DNA from: Astropecten irregularis
Lineage: Eukaryota > Echinodermata > Asteroidea > Paxillosida > Astropectinidae
Assembly (NCBI GenBank): GCA_963971285.1
Contig: OZ020250.1
Location: 22,286,783 to 22,350,782 of the forward strand
Direction of reading: 5' to 3'
DNA length: 64,000 nucleotides
The notes under the pieces are model-generated. The model made no database searches. It saw only the letters and a list, made by a program, of their open reading frames with translations, and had not been told where the DNA came from. Positions 37,301 through 49,300 of this stretch are shown here, piece by piece; within the stretch, counting starts at the first letter, position 1; every line of letters starts with the position of its first letter. The position numbers and the translations under genes are program-made.

Positions 37301-40300
37301 AGATCAATGAGGAATGCAACAAGTTTCCCAGGCTGAATAGGCACATCTGCGAAATGGGGCGCTGTTTCTAATTGGTGATTTTGGGGATTCTCTAGCTGTT
37401 GCACCGAAGAGTTGGATTTCTCAAGCATTTTGACAATGTTGGCTGGCTGGGCCCACATTTTGTGGGGCTTCAAGCACACTGTCAAGTCCTTGTGGACAAT
37501 TGAATTCAACTTTCGTTTCCCTCTTTGTCCCCAGACTGCGACCACGTCCGACTGAGAGACCAAACCGGCCTCATTGAGAGTCCTAACTACCCCGAAGCCT
37601 ACCCACACAGCCGGGACTGCACCTGGATCATCGAGACCACGCTGGGTAACACCATCAACCTTACCTTCACCAACCTCAATCTGGAGTTCCACTCAGACTG
37701 CAGCTATGATTACATTGAGGTAGGGACAAGATTTCCAAGAAAGTCTGTCTGAAACATTCTCCAACAGCCCCTACCCTAACCCTGTCATATTAGTTTTCTG
37801 GAAAATTATATTGCCTCTATAAAACCCTGTCTAGACAAAGTCTGTGCATCTAAAATTTTGCTTAGAGTTAGGAGCTCCTGACGCATTGCTATCCTAGCAG
37901 GATCTTTCTCAAAGGCTAAACAATTATTACTTGTATCATCTAAAATTTTTGCTGAAGAAATCAGCCAGTTTCTATGAAAGAGTGATTTATAGCATAAATC
38001 GTTCCCATTCCAGGCGTCATGATTGTTTTTGGTTCTTTTAAGATAAGACTTACTCTCGGTCTTCTTCCTCTGTCCAGGTCCGAGATGGTCAGGAAGATGA
38101 TTCTCCCTTGATTGGTGTCCGGCTCTGCGGTCAGCCCACCCAGCCCGACGACATCTTCTATGCCAGCAGTGACCAGTACTTGCTGGTCAAATTCCACTCG
38201 GATTCCTCCGTTGCAGCGGCTGGATTCCAGGCTAGCTACGTCGTTAATGGTCAGTCTTTGAATGTCATTGATATGTAGATTTTGGGGCAGTGGGTGGGTG
38301 GGAGCTCAACTTAGTTTCAGGTTAAAATCCGGCTGAGTTACAAAGTATGGCAACATCTGAAAGATTAAAAGTTAGATTAAATCAATATAATTTAAACAAA
38401 AATTGAAAAACATTTTTCTACCTTTTAAGTTTTATGAGGTGATATTTATGTCTTGATTACTAAACATATTCATTATATCCACACCCAGGCTGTGGTGGCA
38501 CGCTGACTGAAAATACTGGATCGCTGAGCAGTCCTAACTACCCCAACCCCTATGATCATAGCCGTATCTGCACCTGGACCATCACGGTGGAGTATGGACA
38601 CGCCATCACACTCACCATCCTAGATTTTGACGTTGAGACCAGCAACGACTGCAATTTTGACGCCCTCACGGTGAGTGCGCATTGACCGTATCGGTGTTGA
38701 ACATGGCTTGTGCGTAGTGTTGCAAAAAAAGTGACCATTTCCATATGTGCGTGTCCGTTGGAAAGGGCCCCGTGCGTCTTTTTAATGGGAAATCTTTTTG
38801 CGATGCAGCGCACACGGAAGGTATACGCAGCGGATGAAAAAATGCGCATATGGAAAGAAACTATGTAAGAAACAGGCTATTCTGATTGGTCAAATAACAT
38901 TTCGATTTCATTTAACTACCGTTGTCGTTGAGCAGATATACTCCGGAACAGATGAAAATGGACTGATGCTCAGCACAATCTGCCACACACAACCTGAGGG
39001 CAAACACCAGCAGATATCAACCACGGGGAGAAACATGTTCGTCTACTTCAGAACTGACAGTAGCATCAGCGGACGTGGTTTCACAGCCACCTACACATCC
39101 ATTGATGGAGGTATGAACATGGCATTGAAGGAGCACAGTTCAAAGTTTGAGTCCTTAAGACAAATCAATGACAATGGAGCATTGTTATCCTCCAAAGGAC
39201 TTGAAAGATCTTTGATTGAAAGTCATGTGTAAAAGCACAAATGTGCTAACAGTTTTTAGAAATGAAGTCTTACTTGTCTTTGATTTTTCATGATTTGATG
39301 TCTTTACTTCTGTTGGTGTTCTTTATTGTTAGGATGTGGAGGGAACTTTTCGACGCCGACTGGTGATATCCATTCGCATAACTACCCCAACAATTATGAC
39401 CACAACACCGACTGCACGTGGCTCATAACTGTGGCTGACGAGCACAGAGTCCGGTTGACATTCTTGGACTTTGAACTTGAGGGGTCTTCATGCCAGTACG
39501 ACTACGTCAAGGTGCTTACATGATCAAATTCGCTGAGTTACCCGAGCAGAATTGCCCAGGAACAATTTTGAAATAATCTGGTGCATTCTGTTTTATTTGT
39601 TTGAAATCTGGTGTGATTTTGAAAACCTTTCTTGTTTCTCTTCCGGTCAGCTGTTCGATGGTCCGTCACAAGATTATCCCGTCCTCCTCACCCACTGCGG
39701 GGAATCCATGCCCATCCCGGCCACTATTTACTCCTCTCGCAACCAGATGTTCATCCGTATGCTTTCCGACTCCAGTGTCAATCGACGTGGGTTTCACGCA
39801 ACGTATGAGACAGGTGAGTATAAACATTGACACAAGGGGCTTCATGGATCGGTCTGTTTCTCATGTCATCTTCTTGTCATTTTCGTTCGAAACTATTACC
39901 TCATTTAAAAATATTGTAGTCAATTCCTCTTCCACAGCGTAAGATCTCTCCTAGGTAGGTCTTTTTCCTGTCTTAACCTTTTGGTATTGTCTTTTGGTGA
40001 TTATTTTTGACAGCTTGTGGAGGTCGCTTGGATGCTACGCAGACAGGCGTCTTGACATCAACAAACTACCCCGATACCTACCCAGCCAATCAGAACTGCA
40101 CATGGATCATAGAATCGCCCAATCCAAGTAAAGACTGATTATATTTAAAAAGAATTTTCCAAATTGGTTTCATGGCTCTTATTATCGATGATACTAAGAA
40201 GAAATGGTAGCTATTGTGCTAATGACACCAAAATGAAAATTTAGTGCTTACCCTGCAGAGGAAAAATTATGACCATATTTCTGATCATTCTGAAATTTGA

Positions 40301-43300
40301 GCCCAAGCCTCTCTGAGTAAAGACTTAACCCTGTATTATTGATGATGTTTTTGCTAGTTAAGTGATTGCCTTCTTAAAGGCCTTATACAGGACGTTGAAA
40401 TTTAACAATGGTCCACCCCGTGTAAACTCTTCTATATTTCAACATGGGTCAATCATCTTTGGTATTCAAACCACTCTTCACAAAACTATTTCAAGACATT
40501 TAAACCATCCCCCCCAACATATCTTGATATTTTCAACACGGATCAACTGCTCTCAACCCACCTCGGCCTGTTCTGATTCATTTTGTTGGATTGCATGGTT
40601 TTAAACAAAATTTGATATTACGATTTGTTCTCAGGTGACCGTGTCACCTTGACCTTCACTGACATGGACATTGAGTCATCGGCTGGCGGCTGCGAGCATG
40701 ATTCCATCACTCTGTTTGAGGGTAACGATGAAAACGCTGCTCAGATCATCCAGCTGTGCGGTACCTCTATACCCTCTCCTATTACCTCCTTCGGGGCGGC
40801 AATAACCTTGGTGTTTGTTACTGACAGCTCTGTGCAGCAGACGGGTTTCAGAGCTGTGTATTCCACATCTCTGTCAGGTGAGCGTCATCTTTCCTTGCTG
40901 AGAGAAGTTTCATTTGAGGAAAGAAATATTGGTTGGGCTCAGCCACTGAAAAGCCAAGCCAGGCCTGGGCTTTGCTTGGGCTCTTGGGTTTCTATAATCT
41001 CCGGCATTGAACTATCAGCTCCAAGCCCATGCTGATTCCTGGATCATGTAGTTGTCACTATCCTGATTGGCAGATTGTGTCCACATTGATCATTGACAGT
41101 ATCCAGAAGAAATAAACTGCTGCAAATTGATCATCAGCCAAAATAATAACCTGAAATTTATAAAATTCTTGGAGTTAGGAGGGCCTGACGCATTTCGATC
41201 CTACCAGGACCTTGATCAAAAAGCCTTTGATAACAATCCTGCTAGGATTGAAATGTGTCAGGCCCTCTGAACTCCAAGCAGCTCTAATCATGTTGGTCTT
41301 GGCTTTAATCCACAAACTGTGAACTTTCTCTCTCTCTCTTGTTAGTTTGTGGAGGAGATTTCACTGCCCAAAGTGGATCTTTCTCTAGTCCGGGCTACCC
41401 AGCCAACTACCCAACTGACACAGAGTGTGTCTGGACCATCCAGTCATCGCCTGGCAACCAGGTCCAAGTGTCCTTCAGGTAGGCATGGAAACCAGACCAA
41501 CAAATAAACAGACAGACAAGATGAGACGAATCTTTGACATGACATTGCATCAAAAGTCTGACCATCCCCACTGGGAGGTTTGGGGTTGTGTTTGGTTGAA
41601 GACATTGCAAAACTTTCTTTTGGAAGCTTACTAATTCATTCATTTTCTGTTGAACATCTGATCAGCGTGTTCAATTTAGAGCCCGTCTGTACGAGTGACT
41701 ACTTGGAAGCAAGGCAAGGTGATGAGAACGGTGCCCTGATCGGCCGGTACTGCGGTCCAAGGATGCCTAGCAACCTGACGGCCACAGGGTCCATGTGGCT
41801 CAAGTTCAAGTCTGATGCCAGTGGAACCGGGGTGGGCTTCATCGCCAACTTTGCCCAAGGTGGGTTGTTGAAAATAATAATTTGATTTCACAAATCATCA
41901 ATATATTTGGTTTATCAGAATATAATAAGTATTCCCACAACTCTGAAGAGAAAGTGTAACAAGAACTGAAACCAACAATTGAGAACAAACAAATAAATAC
42001 AGTCCTTGTCTTGTGGTTGAACCCTCAGTGTTTGGTGGTACCCTGACTGGATCTAGTGGACAGATAGCATCTCCCTTCTACCCAGCCAGCTATACCTATA
42101 ACTTGGATGTTACTTGGAGCATTTACGTGGCTGGAGATCGTCGTGTCCGCATCACGTTCACCAGCTTCAATGTGGAGTCTGGAGTTGGCTGCAACTACGA
42201 TGTCGTGAATGTAGGTGTCTTTTTTTTGTCTGTCACACTATGGTTTGGCCCGGACAAAATGAGGCATAACTTTAAAGTGCATCTTTCCTGTCTCAAGAGC
42301 ACTTTGCAAAGGGAGAAATCTGACATCGTTGTTGTTGTCCCTTCTTCAGATCTATGACGGCCCGGACGTCCAGAGTCCAGTCATCCTGTCAGCTTGCGGT
42401 TCGACCATTCCCAACCCTGTGGAGACCAGTGGAGGCGTTGCCACGGTGACCTTCCAGACGGACTCTTCCGTTCAGAACACTGGCTGGCAATTGGAATGGA
42501 TCGAGGTTACCGGTCAGCTAACTGGTGCTCCTCCAACGTTGCCTCCTGCTCGTAAGTAGTCCATATTTCCCCCCCCCCCACCTCCCTTTCCCCACCAATC
42601 ATGATATTGTCTTTTGTTTGTCTTTTGTTTTTGTGTTTCAAATGCATCAGTTGTCTTGTCCACTCTTTCCTCAACCAAATTTTCCTGTTTTCCCCAGAAT
42701 GTGGTGGCTTCCTTGCGGCTGGGGATTCTGTTCAGTATTTCTCCTCGCCCAATTACCCCAACGGCTATGGTAACAGCCTGGACTGCGGTTGGCTGATTGA
42801 GGCCGACCCGGGCAAGTCTGTCCAGGTGACGTTCACTGACCTCAATCTGGAGGCTCATCCTTCCTGCAGTTATGACTACATCCAGCTCTACGATGGTGAG
42901 TCTTTTAACCCCAACCTACGTCCTCCTCCCTGATTCAACCTTCCCATGACTACGGTCATCAAAAGAAAGGATAATTGATTCATGGAACCCTTTATAAGTT
43001 CCAGTGCCAAGATGTTTGGTGTGCTGCAAGCTTCTTAAAAGTGGAACTGTTCATCTGCCTCTTCATTCTAGACCTCATGCAGACCATGATCACGTCTAAT
43101 AGGACAAGAAAGATCACTTCATCAAGTATTGAGAATCACTTGGATATGAAATCCCTCACGTTTTTGTTGTCATTTGTCTTGCAGCCTCCACTGCTGATTC
43201 TGACGCAAGCCTCGTCAAGTACTGTAGCCGTCAGGATCCACTTCCAGCATCAGTCTACTCCACGTCCAACACCATGTATGCTGTGTTCCACTCTGATGCT

Positions 43301-46300
43301 TCCATCAATGGCACAGGATTCCGTGCATCCTACCAATCTAGTAAGTCTGGTACCCTGTCTCACTAGTTGGTCATAGTGCATCATTTGGCCATGACCTGAA
43401 TATACTTAGATTCTGATGGTTTTTCTGCTATACTTCACCAATTTGTCCATGGAGATTTTTTTTCTCGTGTCAAATTTCAGCTCTTGACATGAGGCTGAGA
43501 CCTCTTGAGTCTTGACCAAACACTATCAGCCCCTGGACCACCGTTCAAGACTGACCACTCTCCTGATTGTTTATTGTCTTGCTTCTTTGTCGTTTGTATC
43601 TTTTAGCTTGTGGCGGCAACATCATCTCACAGTTTGGTACCCTTACAAGCCCACTGTACCCGTCCCTCTACCCTAATAACCAGGACTGTGTGTGGACCAT
43701 CCAAGCTTCTACAGGATCAACCATCCAGGTCTCATTCCAGGCCTTCAATATCATCTCAAGTAGCAACTGCAACAACGATTATGTCCAGGTAAAAGATTAA
43801 CTCTTGTTGTCAAGGACACCAATGCCTTCGGAGCACCAGTCATAGCTAGTGTCAAACCATGTGACGTTTTGGCTGGTGTCCCTGCTTTCACCATCAAAGC
43901 TAAATTGGGTTTCACTGGGTTTTTGAACTGTCATTTTCTGATTCCGAAACAAATCTTGATGGAAAAAAAAAGATTAGTGAGCCACATTTTATCATTATAG
44001 TTTCTGTACACTCTGGTATTTGATACAAGTAATAAACTGCTGTAAACTGCTCATCAGCCAAAATAATGTCCTGAAATATAGCAAAAGCTTTGAGTTAGGG
44101 GCGCCTGACGCATTGGACAGTGCATATTATTGCATATTTTATGTAAAATTCTCAACTGAGTCTCTGTGAATCCTCCTACCTTTCTTTGTCATTTCACCAG
44201 CTCTACAACGGTGGCCTGGAAACATCCCCACCCTTGGGCTCTGCTGCTAGTGGTCGCTACTGCGGTACAGCAATACCCAATCAGATGGAGACCAGCAGCA
44301 ACATGCTTAGAGTCAAGTTCCACTCGGATGCAAGCAGTGTTTCCAACGGGTTCAGCCTGACCTACCAAGCTTTGCAACAAGGTAACTATATATCAGTTAT
44401 AATTGATTTATTTGTGAAGGAGGTGTAATAATGCAAACAATTTATTGCCCCTCAACCACGTAGATAAGCTTAACAAGCACTGAGTATACAGTGCTCATCT
44501 ATGTCTGTGAATGGTAAGCCTAATTTTATTAGCATAACTACATGTATTTATTGGGAATATTGTATTATTTGTGTTTTCATTGTGTTTGCTTCTTACCAGG
44601 TTGTGGCGGGTCATATGTCCTCTCGGATTCCTCTCCTAGTGTGGACATCATGTCTCCTAATCACCCTAGCGACTACCCGGTCAGCGTAGAGTGCATCTGG
44701 ACAGTAACAGCTCCCTCTGGACAAGCCATCACCATGAACTTTGACCCCAGCTTTGGAATTGAGCCGCATCCCAAGTAAGTATGCCTCGCTGACTGATGAC
44801 ATTTTGGTCACATGATAGGAAGAGGGTGATGACATGGGCTTGAATAGTAGAGTTTGTTTGCAGAGAGAGTTGGACCAAATGTGGCCGACAGTGCGTTTGT
44901 GAACATAAACAAAATGGCCGTCTGTCAAATGATGCTAGCATGTTCATGTAGAGTGAATCAACTTTTGCTGATGGGACACGATGTAACTTCTTCAAATGAA
45001 AGAATATCTTGTTTTTCCCTAAAAATGGAACAATTTTGATTTGTTTTCCTATTGCCCTCTTTTCTATCTTAATAGCTGTGACTATGACTACCTGGAAATC
45101 CTGGATGGCTCCAGCCAGAGCGCCAATTCACTCGGTCAGTTTTGTGGGACCACGGCGCCCGACACGGTCACTACAACGGGCAACGCTGCTTTCCTGCGCT
45201 TCCGGACCGACACCAGCGTGACCCAGACGGGTTTCAAGCTGACGGCCTCCATTGGTGAGTCGGAAGGAGGGATGAACTGTCAGTCAACTTCCTGAAGAAA
45301 ATAGACCAGGGTCCCATGCCATGGTTCTGGTTACTGTTTACTGGCTTACCTTAGCTTACTGCTTACCGGCTTTACACTCATGATCCTTGCCAAATTTCTA
45401 TGCATGCTGTGTAAACGAGAAGTCCTTGGGTATGTCATTTACATAGTAGCACAACTGAAAATTCCTTACCAATCTGTGAAATAAGATTTCGTCAGCACAA
45501 TAATGTCCGATTCTACGATTTCAGCAAGTCAAGCTGTAAATATGGGACCAGGATGACAAAAAGAGGTCTTAGGGACAAACAAAGTAGTTCACGTTTGAAT
45601 CCAAATCATAATGAATGTCAAACCATTCCTTTTTTTCCAAAAATAAAAATGATTTTGTTTTAATTCTACATAGCGTCTTGTGGTGGGACCATATCTGGCA
45701 CCAGCGGCACGGTGACCTCACCCGGTTACCCTAACAACTATGATAATAACCTGGACTGCACTTGGACAATCAATGCTCCTGATGGTCACTACATCACCTT
45801 CAACTTTGATGACGCCTTCAACGTCGTCAACACTGATGCAAGCTGCTCGGACTCAGGAGGGGATGTCCTGTTGGTCAATGATGGCCGGAATTCCTCAGGT
45901 AATGGTCAGTTCCTTGCCATTTCAGCCCATCCAGTCCTACCACCTCACTCCCCCTTCTCTCAAATCTCTTGAGATTGCCCAGTCTGAGAAACACGAAAGC
46001 TTGCCCTCTCTCGATTAATTAATTAATTCTTCTCAGAACCACACACTCTCACAGAAGAGATGGCGTGACCGCAAACCTACCTTCTTTTAGTACTTCCACC
46101 ATGCATAGCAGGTCTTATTTATTTCATTGAGTGTCTTAATAATCACTGTTTTGGGGTATTTTTATCATTTCTTTTGGCAGCATTTGAATTGGCTAGAGCC
46201 TGTGGATCTACCCCACCTCCTAGCTTTGACACGTCCTCCAACGTTGCCCTGATCCAGTTCAAGACAGACGGCAGCAATGCTGCAGCCGGGTTCCTCCTCA

Positions 46301-49300
46301 GTTTCCAGTCCAGCAGCGAAGGTGAGGGTCAGAAATAAAGACAGGGTTTCCTCTTTGCCTGCAAGGATCTTTACTTGTGATTGAAATCCCAAGTGAATGT
46401 CTAGCCTACAGAGATTGGTATGTGGATCGGTTTGCGGAAACAGCATGTAATAATCGTTGCTTTCACACTTCTATATCGTTCACACTTCTTGCAATTAGGT
46501 CTCAACGTTTCGACTAGTCTGCTCTAGTCATCATCAGGAGACCTGATGAGGACTAGAGCTTTTTTTTTGAAAAGCAAGCCCTAGATGTTCACTTAAAGGG
46601 GTATGTACTTGGGGTATAGTGGTATGTGTGTGGATTTAGGGCTTCTGACTGGGAAATAACAGAGGTATTTAGACAATGTGGGACACTGCCAATACATGGC
46701 TTGATAACTCAGTTGGTAGAACACTGGTTCGGTTTTCCTGAGGTCACAGGTTCAAACCCTGCTCCAGTAAATTTTCTCTATTCGTCTTTCAATGGCTTGA
46801 AATTAATTCAGTCAGTTTCTTTTGTGATAATTTTTTCCTTGTGACCTTTTAATTTTTTTTTGTAGTCTGCGGCGGTGACTTCGCTACGGCAACTGGCAGT
46901 TTCTCCTCCCCCAACTATCCCCAGCCCTACTTTCACTCCCGTGCTTGTGAGTGGCGCATAACTGTTGCGACAGGACAAGTCGTCACGTTGACCTTCGATG
47001 ACTTTGAGATTGAAGACAGTACAGGGGGCTGCTCCTTTGACTATGTAGAGGTGAGATCGACTCTTCTGTCTGATTCAGAATCTCTCAATTTCTCTGTTTT
47101 GTTTTACAAAAACTTCAAGTTCCTGTAATTGTTCTGAAATATGTATGTAATATTTTATGAAGAAACACACATTCAAAAGAATACTCATTTGTGTTTTCCA
47201 TACTAGTCGAGGAAAATACAGAGCATTGTCTTTTCTATTGTCCCTGTACAATACATCAACTCCCATCTATAGATGAATCTTTATGTCAGAGGATTTTGAA
47301 TAAAGCAAGTCTTGAGGATAACAATGGTTTCATTGTTATTTCTTTGTCTTCTTCTCCTGCTCTCAATACAGCACGTGTATACTCACTCACAAATTTGAAT
47401 GGCATTTTGGAAGAGAAGAAACAACATTTAAGTCTCCTCTACTATCACCCGCTTTTATTTATAGATTTTCAATGGCTTGGAGGATGATGCACCAAGCTTT
47501 GGCCGTTACTGTGGCAACTCTGCTCCACAGAACATAGTGTCTACCGGTAATCAGATGCGTGTGGTGTTCTTCACTGACGGCAGCGTTGCTTTCCGTGGAT
47601 TCACGGCACGATACGATTCCCAAGATCAGTCAGGTAGGGTGTTCAACCCGAAGAAAAAAAATGTGTAACTCTATTTCAGCCTGATAATGATTGCTGATTT
47701 TCATTGCTGTAAGAGATCAACTTATTTTGCCTCTGTACATGCAAAAATATTTCATTCAATTGATTATTACATCTCATATTTATCTTTTGCCGATTGGACA
47801 GTGTGCGGTGCTCAGATCAATCTCAGTCCTGGTAGTAAGGGTACCTTCGGATCCATTGGTTATGGTGGTCTCAACTACACCAACAACCTGAACTGCCAAT
47901 GGCTTCTATCTAACCAGGCCATCGTTAACTCCTCCCTGTACCTGGCGTTTGATGCTGGTTTTGATATCGAGGATGGAAGCAGCTGCCAGTATGATGCCGT
48001 TGCAGTCTATGCAGGTAAGAAGTGTTTCAATGGTGACACACTTAAGGGTGGTTTGGTTGGCGTAGTGGTTCACCTCTTGACTTTCACCTCTGGCGGCCCA
48101 GGTTCGAACCCAAAATGGCTTGAGTTCCACACATGACACCAGTTTAATTATTTTATTTTGCTCTCGATCAGTGACGCAACATTATTGGTCTAGACGCACC
48201 TTCTAGCTATCCTTATGCTTTCAGCTTTCCTTAAGGTTTCCTTCTTTCGATTTTTAAGCCGAAGAAGAGAAAAACAACCCTTTTAAAAAATCTGGATTTT
48301 TTTGTTATGGGTCATGTATGAACAGTTCATAAATTGAATTTTCATTTTTGGAAATTCACCTCATTTCAGGAGTTGACACCAACGCCCTTCCAGTTGGCGT
48401 CTTCTGTGGCTCTACAGTACCTGATCCTGTCATCATTCCACAGCCCTCAGCCTTCGTGCGTTTTGTTACGGATACGTCGATCATTGGCGGAGGCTTCCAG
48501 ATCTCCTACAGCGCATCTCGTAAGTCGACGTTTTTGAGTGATTTTTGCTGAGATTATGAAAGCTTCCTAAGTTTAAGAAAGTTGTTATGTCGTAGGGGAT
48601 CAAATATTTTCTGTATTTTTCATTTGTTGATGAATTACTGAGATGATAAAATTGTAAATGTAAATTTGTTGGGCTTGTTCGGCAGGATAGAGAAGAATTA
48701 ATTTTTAGATGAAACAGAGTTTGTTAGATCTTGGGATCTTTAATACAGACTTGTGCCTGTCGGAACGTGTTGTCTGCTCCATTCTTGAATCATGTACTTG
48801 CATTTAAACTCTCTTTTGGGTTGGATTCTGAATTTGTTTGCAGAATGCGGTGGTATCGTGACTGGAACTGATGGTGTGCTGACCAGTCCCAACTTCCCTG
48901 ACCAGTATGACCACAATGACCACTGTGCTTGGTTGATACAGGCTCCAACCGGAACTACTGTTACGGTAAGTTTGCCTGGTTGGTGCTTGTCATCTTGTCC
49001 AACGAAGATTGCTGTTCTAAGGGATTGATTATGTGTAGAATGTCCATGGAACCTTTGGATGATAGTCGGAAGTGTACCAGTGGAGGTACATGAGAAAATG
49101 CGTTGGAGCAGTTTGCTGAAATTTGGAAAACAAACTCCCATGTTTTTAGTGCCAATTATGGGTACATCAAATTTTGAGAAACACTTGAAGAATCCTGTCT
49201 AATTTCTGCTTCCATAAGCATCGATTCTACTTAAGTGGTGAGAAGAGCCATGCAATTTGGCCCCTATGGCATTTGAGTCTAACGAATCTTGTGCACATTT

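Noticed and set aside
37261..37692. 143-codon open frame on the minus strand
   Set aside because: It overlaps CUB8 exon 26 in antisense and has no recognisable motif. It is a shadow of the real coding exon.
38798..39232. 144-codon open frame on the + strand
   Set aside because: It is exon 29 read through into flanking introns. The true exon is 38936-39110.
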